Assembly (NCBI GenBank): GCA_019638025.1
Contig: JAHBUO010000016.1
Span: forward strand, 1-42,666
Direction: 5' to 3'
Source: Ignavibacteriaceae bacterium
GTDB taxonomy: Bacteria; Bacteroidota; Ignavibacteria; Ignavibacteriales; Ignavibacteriaceae
DNA: 42,666 nucleotides
Shown here: piece by piece, positions 29,903 through 37,406 of the stretch
Numbering within the stretch: position 1 is the first letter of the stretch
Layout: every line of letters starts with the position of its first letter
Made by a program: the position numbers and the translations under genes
The notes under the pieces: generated by a model
Seen by the model: the letters and a program-made list of their open reading frames with translations, nothing else
Databases searched by the model: none
What the model was told of the DNA's origin: nothing

Positions 29903-30227
29903 CTTTATAATATTTTGACCTATTATTTTCAATAATGATGCCAGAATTAATTTGTTCGATTAGAGTCTTATTTGAAGGAATTACTCCCAATTATGTTTCA
30001 TTTTGAGATGTAAATTTTTATGGGTGTCCAAAATGATACACTCGCCTTTAATGCTTATGTATTAATAACTTAAGAGTCGAGAGCTAAAGATGTATTACAG
30101 AGATAATAATCTTTATGATTATTCTATTTCTGTTTAGGAATTGGGATTGGTATTAAAATAGGTTCAGGGAATCTTCTGGGAATAGATTCAATTATCTTTT
30201 TTATTATTTTAGATAACCCACTCATAA
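29903..30227. other. 325-base gap inside the exopolysaccharide-like operon
   Basis: The only long gap in an otherwise tight minus-strand run. It may hold an internal promoter for the synthase gene or a leader RNA. I see one candidate small open frame (30124-30225) next to the TPR-barrel gene. The remainder (29903-30123) has no convincing open frame, strong hairpin or consensus promoter. Confidence 0.5.
30124..30225 (-). CDS. Candidate 33-residue small protein
   Basis: An ATG two bases after the TPR-barrel stop opens a short frame ending in TAG. The peptide starts MSGLSKIIKKIIESIPRRF and ends with an Ile-Pro repeat (EPILIPIPIPKQK). The first half would form a basic amphipathic helix; the second is extended and proline-rich. 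Tight spacing suggests translational coupling, but there is no clear ribosome site and the length is short, so it may be chance. Confidence 0.3.
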   Translation of the reverse strand: MSGLSKIIKKIIESIPRRFPEPILIPIPIPKQK

Positions 30228-33095
30228 TTATAAAAACCACGTAATTGTTGCTGATAAAGACCTTGAACTGTATCCAATAATTTCTCTCACAGTATCTCCG
30301 TATGAAGCGGATCCAGAGAATGTCAGGTTCGGTAAAAGTTTGTAAACTAACTGGCCGTAAATAGTTTTGAACAAAAAGTTATTTGCCGGAATAATTCCAA
30401 ATCTGCCACCCGCAGTAAAAGTCATATCGGAATCTTTATAAGCTGTCCAATCAGCCCAAGCCGCATGTGTCTCACTTGCACCGGGAGAAAAATATAAAGT
30501 TGAAGGTCTGGCATAAACCGTCGAACTATATTCGTAACCGCCAATTATGTCAGGATAGAATTTCTTACCGACTCGGATATCAAAAGTTTGTCCAGAATTA
30601 CCGTCAGATATTTGAATCAGTGCATAATTTCCTGAAACCCGCAAACCAGACTTCAAATGATAAAAACCGCTAAATCGATAAATGTTTGATTTTATCCCTC
30701 TACCTATCAAATTCAATGATGTTAAAGCTTGTGCTGCATCGTTAATTGTATTTGAAGCATAAAGTGAATATGTCGAATCTTTTGTTATTCTAATAAAATA
30801 TTCAGAAACAGGAGCCGTAATTCCTGTTTGATAATAATTCCTACCTAAACTTGCACCAATCACTACCATATCACTTAGTCTTATGTATGTACCAACCGTT
30901 AAAGTGTTGTGATCTGAGCGCATACTATTTGATTGAAGCGTCCCTCTGAAAGATGAGAATGTCAATGAAAGAAAACTGAGTGCCCCTACTTCCCCTCTAA
31001 GTCCATACGTTGTATACTTAAATCCTAAATTATCGTTATAATGATAAAAGGTTGGATAAAGAATCATATAACTAGGAAATGAAAATGCAAAACCGCTCCA
31101 GCCGGTTACAGGTAACCACGACAGTCTTTGTTTAACATAGCTGATTTCTAAACTATCACTTGTATTATCAAGCAAGCTATCATAAATAGCTCGCGCATCC
31201 GAATACATCCTCATTCGAGTATAAGAATCACCCAACAAAAGTCTGGATTCAAATGAAGCATCTCCGCTATAAACGAGTCGTTGAAATTCGCTGAGAGCTG
31301 CAACAGAATCACCGCTCCAATAATAAATTCGAGCCCTAGCTAAATCAACTTCCGGAGTATATTCTTGTTCTAAAATCTGATTTAATATTCCGATTGCTTG
31401 ATCATAATCTTTTGTGCATGCTAAAACATTTGCATATTCTAGAAGAACTGAGTTTGTTGGTTCCGATTTTGAGATATACTCTTGAAACTTCGGTAACGCA
31501 GACTCACAACCATTGTTCGCAAAATCAACTCGAGCTTCATCAAGAAGTCTAAACAAACGATCTTGTTCTGCTCTTAATCTTCTTACTTCAATATCAGAAT
31601 CTAATTGGACAATACTTTCATCATCAGGTTTATATTGCTTTGCTAAATCGGAATAAACTTGAGCGTTCTCAAACTCGCCTTTCTGAAGGTGAATATAGCC
31701 TAATGAAATTAGAGCAGGAAGACTTGACGGAGTAGCACTAATTACATTTTCTAAAAGAGTTTGTCCAGACTCTAATTCTAAACCAGTCCAAGCTGATAAC
31801 TGTCCACGTAACAATTGGTAATTTAAATTGTTTGGTTCTTCTTTTAGAAGCATATCCATCTGTTCTATTGCGCGTGGATAATCTCTATTCCAAGCTGTTG
31901 CTTGCGAGTATGCGAATCTAACTTTTGGGTCGATAGCTCCGGTATTGCTTTCAAAATATTTTTCAAATGCTTCAATAGCCTCATCATACCGCTGCAGCGC
32001 GCCACACATTTCAGCGAACTTTAATAGTGCGTTTTTGTTCAGAGGGTCTTTATCCAATTCCCCTCGTGCAACTTCTATTGACTCATTATAAAGACTGTCA
32101 CGCACTTCATAAAATTTTGTTGAAAGCTCATCATAACGTGGTTTACCGGCTTCAAAATTATACAAGAAGTCAATCTGTTCAGATACTTCTTGCATTCTGT
32201 TAACCTTCCATAATTCGTTAATTAATGAGTAACGGGCTTCAATATCATTAGGATTATTTTTTATTACTCGATAAAGTCTATCAATTGCATATTCTTGTTG
32301 TTGCGGTAATTTATTTTCTTTGCTTCTTCGATAATATGCTGTGTCATAATAGGTATATGTATAACCTTTACCTCTTGCTAAATCTAATCCATCAATAGCT
32401 TCCTTAAAGAAAGGTCTTTTAGCTAATGCATTTTCAAAAGCTTCAATTGCGATTTTATTTTTACCGAGCCACAAAGTGAAATATCCGTAACGACTCCATA
32501 ATCGATGGTCATTTGGGAATCTTTCAACATATTTTTTAAGAATTCTTTCCCCTTTTTCGATATGATTATTTTTTGCTAAAATTTCTGTATAGCGAATTAC
32601 TTCATCAGGAGAAGGATCTTCTCGTTTTATGTATTCGTCATACCAAATTTCAGCAGTCATCCATTCTCCAAGATGCTTATAACATTTTCCTATCTCGAGA
32701 TAATTTATGGGAATTGATGGGTCAATAGCTATTTCTCGTCTATGTCCTTCAATTTTTTGATAAAGCTGAGCATACCAAGTTTTGGTCATGCGGGCTAAAT
32801 CTTCAGAAACCTGTTTGTTATTTGGGGCAAGTTTTCTTGCGGTTCTTAAATCAAAGACAGCCATTTCGAGTTGATTTCGTTGTTCGTAACAGAGACCACG
32901 CAGGTGAAATCCCTCATATTTCTTTGGTTCGGCTGAAATAAATTTATTTAGTAAATCGATTGCTTCACCGTATCTTCCATTCTTCATTTGAAAGATTGCA
33001 TTTGTTTTAAATGATTCAGTAGGAGTTTGTGAAAAACTCGGTGTTTGAAGCATCAAAACAATTAATATTAGCAGTTGGACCAAACGATTTTTCAT
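30228..33095 (-). CDS. TPR-rich outer-membrane beta-barrel protein (PgaA/BcsC/YaiO-like)
   Basis: 955 residues with signal peptide (LLILIVLMLQTPSFSQ). Residues about 30-660 are tetratricopeptide repeats (NGRYGEAIDLLNKFISAEPK, LQRYDEAIEAFEKYFESN, TKDYDQAIGILNQILEQ and others). From about 665 the sequence switches to alternating beta strands typical of an outer-membrane barrel (FSFPSYMILYPTFYHYN onward), ending in strand LSATITWFL with a near-terminal aromatic as expected for BAM insertion. This TPR-then-barrel plan is that of PgaA and BcsC, which bind the growing polymer in the periplasm and pass it through the outer membrane; YaiO-type barrels are the closest match for the C-terminal part. 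It begins 11 bases after the KaiC-like gene and is followed by the 325-base gap and the synthase gene. Confidence 0.85.
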   Translation of the reverse strand: MKNRLVQLLILIVLMLQTPSFSQTPTESFKTNAIFQMKNGRYGEAIDLLNKFISAEPKKYEGFHLRGLCYEQRNQLEMAVFDLRTARKLAPNNKQVSEDLARMTKTWYAQLYQKIEGHRREIAIDPSIPINYLEIGKCYKHLGEWMTAEIWYDEYIKREDPSPDEVIRYTEILAKNNHIEKGERILKKYVERFPNDHRLWSRYGYFTLWLGKNKIAIEAFENALAKRPFFKEAIDGLDLARGKGYTYTYYDTAYYRRSKENKLPQQQEYAIDRLYRVIKNNPNDIEARYSLINELWKVNRMQEVSEQIDFLYNFEAGKPRYDELSTKFYEVRDSLYNESIEVARGELDKDPLNKNALLKFAEMCGALQRYDEAIEAFEKYFESNTGAIDPKVRFAYSQATAWNRDYPRAIEQMDMLLKEEPNNLNYQLLRGQLSAWTGLELESGQTLLENVISATPSSLPALISLGYIHLQKGEFENAQVYSDLAKQYKPDDESIVQLDSDIEVRRLRAEQDRLFRLLDEARVDFANNGCESALPKFQEYISKSEPTNSVLLEYANVLACTKDYDQAIGILNQILEQEYTPEVDLARARIYYWSGDSVAALSEFQRLVYSGDASFESRLLLGDSYTRMRMYSDARAIYDSLLDNTSDSLEISYVKQRLSWLPVTGWSGFAFSFPSYMILYPTFYHYNDNLGFKYTTYGLRGEVGALSFLSLTFSSFRGTLQSNSMRSDHNTLTVGTYIRLSDMVVIGASLGRNYYQTGITAPVSEYFIRITKDSTYSLYASNTINDAAQALTSLNLIGRGIKSNIYRFSGFYHLKSGLRVSGNYALIQISDGNSGQTFDIRVGKKFYPDIIGGYEYSSTVYARPSTLYFSPGASETHAAWADWTAYKDSDMTFTAGGRFGIIPANNFLFKTIYGQLVYKLLPNLTFSGSASYGDTVREIIGYSSRSLSATITWFL

Positions 33096-33106
33096 TTTAG
33101 TAAGAC

Positions 33107-34378
33107 TTATTCCAAAATTTCGTTTAGTAACATCTCAGCATTTTGTACGCGATCATTTACAACGTAAGGAAATCCGTACAAATATTGCATAACCAAATCG
33201 ACATAGTTCTTATCTGTATTAGGTAAGTTTCCTTTCATTTTACTCACAATTTGGTTAAAGATTTTTTCATCGCCGGAACTAATTAAAACTAAAATTGTAG
33301 AACTAACTACACAGATTTTATCTTTTTTGTCGGTTGAGAGTCTTAATGCATTTTGGAGTTGACTCATCGAAAGAATTCCGTGATCTTGTGCAGCTTGATC
33401 TAACTTGAACGAAATAAGTGTGAATTGTTGACCGGTACTTTTATAGAGAGCAATTTGATTATTAAGTATTAAACCAAATTCAGATATATCATAAAAATTA
33501 GAAAACGAAAATTTTTCTTGAACTATATCCACATTTGTAAGGGGTTTATATTTTGAGTTTGTATTGTGTTTAGGGGTTACCGGAACTTGATTTGCAATCG
33601 GTACCATCGAAGGTTGATTTTTACTATTAACTTCTGATGGGGGAGTTTTTGGCTGACTAGCTTTTCCACTTTCAAAACCGAATGAGACGCCTCGGTATGG
33701 TTCGATGAAATAATCAGATGTAAATTGCCCTTCTGTATGACCAATATTAGGTGTTATTGTAGCTCTACCACCATGCCCACTTTTGCCTTCCTCAGAATTT
33801 TTTTGAAGATATATAATGGCAGTAGAATATTGAGCCACCGTATCAACAATCATTTGAGCAAATGGTGTAGCAGGTTCAGCTAAAATGTATAAACTTGTAA
33901 TATTTTTTTCTTCAATTGCTTCAATCATATTTAGATAAGTATTTTGAAGCAGTCCAATATTTTCAAATCCAACAAAAGGTGTGAGTTCATCAAAAACCAA
34001 ACGGCTTGGATTGTATTGCTTCACAACAGAAGCTATATCATTCAGATATTCGACTAAATAATTATCCGGACTTGCATTTTCGTACATGTCTGCAGGAGGG
34101 GCAACTCTCACGACTATTATTAAATTTTGATTCATATAAGTATTTAAATCAAAATCGATTGAAGCGGCATGAATCATTAAATCTTTTGGACGCATACTCG
34201 TGAAGAATAAGCAGACTTCTTTATTTTTTGCAGCTTCGAGCGCAAATTGAAGTGCGATTAAAGTTCTTCCGGATTTTCGAGGACCTAAAAGAAGATAAGA
34301 CCCCCCTCTATAGAATCCGCCCCAAGCCTCATCTACGAGTGAAATTCCAGTATTTGCTAATTTTATGTTCTTTTTCAT
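33107..34378 (-). CDS. KaiC/RecA-like protein with altered Walker A and divergent C-terminal domain
   Basis: 423 residues, cytoplasmic. The N-terminal part (about 1-235) follows the KaiC/RadA-like RecA fold: GISLVDEAWGGFYRGGSYLL, then a Walker A-like GPRKSGRT (residues about 30-37) in which the invariant Lys is Arg, and a Walker B-like RLVFDEL (about 128). The Glu pair expected after strand 2 in KaiC is absent (FFTSMRPKDLM). After a Pro/Asn/Lys-rich linker, the last 140 residues have a GGDEF-like order of strands (FTLISFKLD; ICVVSSTILVLISSGDE) but no GG[DE]EF motif; that link is tentative. Start ATG 34378, preceded by AGAGAAGA. It is the first gene of the exopolysaccharide-like operon and probably regulatory. 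Confidence 0.72.
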   Translation of the reverse strand: MKKNIKLANTGISLVDEAWGGFYRGGSYLLLGPRKSGRTLIALQFALEAAKNKEVCLFFTSMRPKDLMIHAASIDFDLNTYMNQNLIIVVRVAPPADMYENASPDNYLVEYLNDIASVVKQYNPSRLVFDELTPFVGFENIGLLQNTYLNMIEAIEEKNITSLYILAEPATPFAQMIVDTVAQYSTAIIYLQKNSEEGKSGHGGRATITPNIGHTEGQFTSDYFIEPYRGVSFGFESGKASQPKTPPSEVNSKNQPSMVPIANQVPVTPKHNTNSKYKPLTNVDIVQEKFSFSNFYDISEFGLILNNQIALYKSTGQQFTLISFKLDQAAQDHGILSMSQLQNALRLSTDKKDKICVVSSTILVLISSGDEKIFNQIVSKMKGNLPNTDKNYVDLVMQYLYGFPYVVNDRVQNAEMLLNEILE

Positions 34379-34526
34379 ATTATCTTCTCTAAAGTTTACG
34401 GCAATGATAATCAATTATTATGCCGAACTCTAAGTGCTTATAAACTAAGGATTAACAACAGTTTACTTAATTTTTTGCACCATTTTGAGACACGGCATAA
34501 AATCATCGTCTCATAATAGCACACTC

Positions 34527-36179
34527 TTATTTAGATTGGAAGTAACTTAGCACAAAGATTGCCGTTGCATTACTTCCGATTGTCGGTTCATTTGTTACAT
34601 AATCAGCAATATCATCATAGTATTTTGTATCGTTTGAATTGAATTGGTCAAATCTACTGCTTGTTCGAGTAATATTGTAATTCTTCAAAATTACTTCGGG
34701 TGTAGGACCTGCCGACACTGCTCCAGGCAAATATCCTCCATTAAAATATGGTATTTGCGAATGAAAATTCTTTGGGTAAACTTTCCCGATATTAGAAATA
34801 AATGTTGTCCCCCAAGGATTTTTACCTAAAATATAATCACGTTGAAATATGATTAGTGAATCGAAATCGTTTGTCTTGAAAACTTTGCTATATAGTATTG
34901 CTTGTAATGCTACGCCTAATAATGTATTTGTTGTTCCCCATGTAAAAGCGGCTCCTTCACCAAATACAGAATTGTTCATCACATTTTTGAATGAGACCAG
35001 ATTATTTAATATGTAATTTCGAAAGCGAGGATAAACTTTTGCGAGCTTATAATGAGCTAACGCATTAATATCTCCCCAACTCCACCAATAATCTGACTTA
35101 GCGCTATCGGCAAATAAAACAGCATCACTTAAATAAGTTTTATTTTTTGTCACATTATAGAGTTCAATCGCACCCAGCGCAAGTTTCCCCCAATATCTAC
35201 TATCTTGATACATTCCAGATGGAACTATGTCAACATCAGGGACACTATGCCGATATTGATAGATTTTCTCTGCTGCTGAAAGACATTTATCAGCATAATC
35301 TTTATCGTAAAATTTCTCTTGCCAAATTTTCGCTGCAAGCGACATAACAGCAGCAAACATTCCGATTTGATTTTTCCCTATTCCGGAAAATGCGGGTCGG
35401 TCAAATTTTAGTTGGTCGTTTTCAGGCATTCTAAAACCTTGTTCATGATCTCTCATATCTTGAACTTGATTGATAAATTTTCCATCGGCATAGTTAGCCC
35501 TTAATAGCCAATCAATTCCTACTCTAGCTTCCTCTAAAATATCAGGAGCACCATTCTTATCATTATCAGTCTGGAATTTTTTAGGATCAAATTCATAACT
35601 GAATAATAAAAGATAAGTTGTATATGCAGTTGTTGAAAAGAATTTTATATAATCACCGGCATCATGCCATCCACCTGTAACATCAACAACTCCGGCTTCT
35701 TTGTCGTTTTCAACTCGAGGGGAATCATATAAATGACACACATCGTGTAGCAGTGGATTTGTTGGTCCACATCTTTGAACACGAAGATACAAAAGCAATG
35801 AATCAACAATCCCATTATAAACATTATTCGAAATACTGAATTGAAAAGATTTTGCGCCATCAATTTCGAGGTAATATTCACCGTTTGATTCCACTTTAGA
35901 AAAATCAATGGAATAATGATTCTTGAAGTTTCCCCAAATTCCTTTGTTGATGTTTAGTCGATCAGAAAAAACTTCCTTTTTACTATTCTGATTAATCACT
36001 TTAAAATTTTTATTGGATAAGTCCCGGTTTGAAAAGACGATTGCAGTTTTAATATCATTTGGAAGAAATCCAACTTGATTAACTCTAATAAATAATTCAC
36101 TTTGCTGTGCCAATGAGCATCCATTGAATGTATAAAGTAAGTTAAAACTTACAACCAAGATTAAAACTTTAAAGCGCAA
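34527..36179 (-). CDS. Secreted glycoside hydrolase family 9 (endo)glucanase
   Basis: 550 residues. Hydrolyses beta-1,4-glucans such as cellulose by an inverting mechanism. Signal sequence (LILVVSFNLLYTFNGCSLA, the Cys might be lipidated but the lipobox is weak), an N-terminal CelD-type Ig domain (FIRVNQVGFLPNDIKTAIVF), then the (alpha/alpha)6 barrel with GGWHDAGDYIKF (nucleophilic-water Asp), YILGKNPWGTTFI, and the C-terminal GH9 signature YYDDIADYVTNEPTIGSNA, which holds the catalytic Glu. The usual HHR triplet is NFHSQ here, so the substrate pocket is somewhat changed. The start is TTG 36179 with AAGGAGG four to five bases upstream. It stands 148 bases before the exopolysaccharide operon, same strand, behind a terminator-like hairpin. 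Confidence 0.9.
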   Translation of the reverse strand: MRFKVLILVVSFNLLYTFNGCSLAQQSELFIRVNQVGFLPNDIKTAIVFSNRDLSNKNFKVINQNSKKEVFSDRLNINKGIWGNFKNHYSIDFSKVESNGEYYLEIDGAKSFQFSISNNVYNGIVDSLLLYLRVQRCGPTNPLLHDVCHLYDSPRVENDKEAGVVDVTGGWHDAGDYIKFFSTTAYTTYLLLFSYEFDPKKFQTDNDKNGAPDILEEARVGIDWLLRANYADGKFINQVQDMRDHEQGFRMPENDQLKFDRPAFSGIGKNQIGMFAAVMSLAAKIWQEKFYDKDYADKCLSAAEKIYQYRHSVPDVDIVPSGMYQDSRYWGKLALGAIELYNVTKNKTYLSDAVLFADSAKSDYWWSWGDINALAHYKLAKVYPRFRNYILNNLVSFKNVMNNSVFGEGAAFTWGTTNTLLGVALQAILYSKVFKTNDFDSLIIFQRDYILGKNPWGTTFISNIGKVYPKNFHSQIPYFNGGYLPGAVSAGPTPEVILKNYNITRTSSRFDQFNSNDTKYYDDIADYVTNEPTIGSNATAIFVLSYFQSK

Positions 36180-36182
36180 AAA

Positions 36183-36190
36183 CCCTCCTT
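36183..36190 (-). promoter_or_regulatory. Strong ribosome site that fixes a TTG start for the GH9 gene
   Basis: On the minus strand, TAAGGAGGGTTT immediately precedes TTG at 36177-36179. There is no in-frame ATG near the N-terminus, and the signal peptide starts right at this TTG. Confidence 0.75.
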
Positions 36191-36203
36191 ATCTTATTAT
36201 AAG

Positions 36204-36233
36204 AAAAGGAATAACAATTAAGTCATTCCTTTT
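36204..36233 (-). terminator. Terminator-like hairpin between the epimerase and GH9 genes
   Basis: On the minus strand the arm AAAAGGAATGAC pairs with GTTATTCCTTTT (12 bp including one G-U wobble) around a six-base loop, and the second arm itself ends in a T-run. It lies 28 bases after the epimerase stop and 24 bases before the GH9 start codon. It could be a terminator for the epimerase unit or a hairpin in the GH9 leader. Confidence 0.65.
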
Positions 36234-36261
36234 CAAATATAATTTTTATTTTGATTTTGGA

Positions 36262-37398
36262 CTATATCTTTTTAATACCTATTCCGGGAAGATTAGTCAA
36301 TTCAACTTTTCCATTTATTACTTTTGTTCCATCGAAAACATCATTGCTTATTAAGAGTGCTCCATCAAGGTCAGCCCAATCAACCATCGGGGAAAGTTGT
36401 GCTGCTGCCGAGATAGCACATGAAGTTTCGGTCATACAGCCAATCATTACTTTCATGTTTAATGCTCTTGCTAAAGTCATCATTTTATGTGCTTCTCTTA
36501 AACCAGTACTCTTCATTAGCTTGATATTAATTCCGGAATAAACTCCGTGAGCTTTTATTACATCGGGTAGACGTTGTACTGCTTCATCACCTATTGTGGG
36601 AATTGGACTATTTTGAGTAAGCCAAGCATTTCCATCAAAATCTTCTTTGGGCATGGGCTGTTCTACAAACTCGATATTTCTTTCTTTTAACCAGTGAATC
36701 ATTTCGAGAGCGAAATGCTTATCTTTCCAACCTTGATTTACATCCGCAACAAGGGGTTTGTCTGTTACAGATCGAATTGTCTCAATCATTTCTTTATCAG
36801 TTTCGCGCCCAAGTTTAACTTTTAAGATTTTATACTCATCTGCTTCTTTTACTTTTTGCCTCACAACATCAGGTTTATCAATACCGATTGTGAATGAAGT
36901 TACCGGAGTTTTTGTTTTATCAAATCCCCATATATTATAAAGAGGTTGATTCGTGATTTTGCCCAGAAGATCATGTAATGCAATATCCACAGATGCTTTA
37001 GCAGCTTTATTTCCTTCTTCAATCGAATCAACGTAATTTAAAATATTTTCCAATTCAAATGGATTATTGAAATTTGATAAATCAACTTTTGATAAAAATT
37101 TCTGAACTGTCTCGTGAGATTCACCCAAATAAGGAGGCATTGAAGCTTCTCCATATCCAACAATTCCGTCCAATTCAATTTCTGTCAAAACAACCGGAGT
37201 TGTTGTTCTGGAGCTTGTTGCGATTGTAAAAACATGTCTTAATTCTAAAGTATATGGTTTATATGAAAGTTTCATTTTGGAATTTCTATTTTTGATTAAA
37301 TTAATTTGTGAAAACGTTTTGCTCTCTATACCGGAAAGAATTAGACCTCCGGCGAGAATCCCTGTAGTCTTAAAAAAAACTCTTCTGTTATTAGACAT
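36262..37398 (-). CDS. Tat-exported L-Ala-D/L-Glu epimerase-like enzyme (enolase superfamily)
   Basis: 378 residues. Enolase-superfamily dipeptide epimerase, probably interconverting L-Ala-D-Glu and L-Ala-L-Glu from peptidoglycan. Visible residues: KVKLG (base Lys-x-Lys), metal ligands in ADVNQGW (Asp), EFVEQPMP (Glu) and IGDEA (Asp), the second base in NIKLMKSTG, and the substrate loop MTETSCAISA. The N-terminus NNRRVFFKTTGILAGG is a Tat-type signal (twin Arg followed by x-F-F-K and a hydrophobic stretch), which puts the enzyme outside the cytoplasm, unlike E. coli YcjG or Bacillus YkfB. It starts eight bases after the NlpC/P60 gene; YkfB and YkfC are likewise adjacent in Bacillus, which supports the assignment. 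The exact dipeptide is not certain. Confidence 0.88.
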   Translation of the reverse strand: MSNNRRVFFKTTGILAGGLILSGIESKTFSQINLIKNRNSKMKLSYKPYTLELRHVFTIATSSRTTTPVVLTEIELDGIVGYGEASMPPYLGESHETVQKFLSKVDLSNFNNPFELENILNYVDSIEEGNKAAKASVDIALHDLLGKITNQPLYNIWGFDKTKTPVTSFTIGIDKPDVVRQKVKEADEYKILKVKLGRETDKEMIETIRSVTDKPLVADVNQGWKDKHFALEMIHWLKERNIEFVEQPMPKEDFDGNAWLTQNSPIPTIGDEAVQRLPDVIKAHGVYSGINIKLMKSTGLREAHKMMTLARALNMKVMIGCMTETSCAISAAAQLSPMVDWADLDGALLISNDVFDGTKVINGKVELTNLPGIGIKKI

Positions 37399-37406
37399 CT
37401 GCTTCC

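Noticed and set aside
34418..34500. Inverted repeat TTATGCCG / CGGCATAA upstream of the KaiC-like gene
   Set aside because: Only eight base pairs with a 67-base gap; likely chance in this AT-rich stretch, though it could be a weak operator pair.
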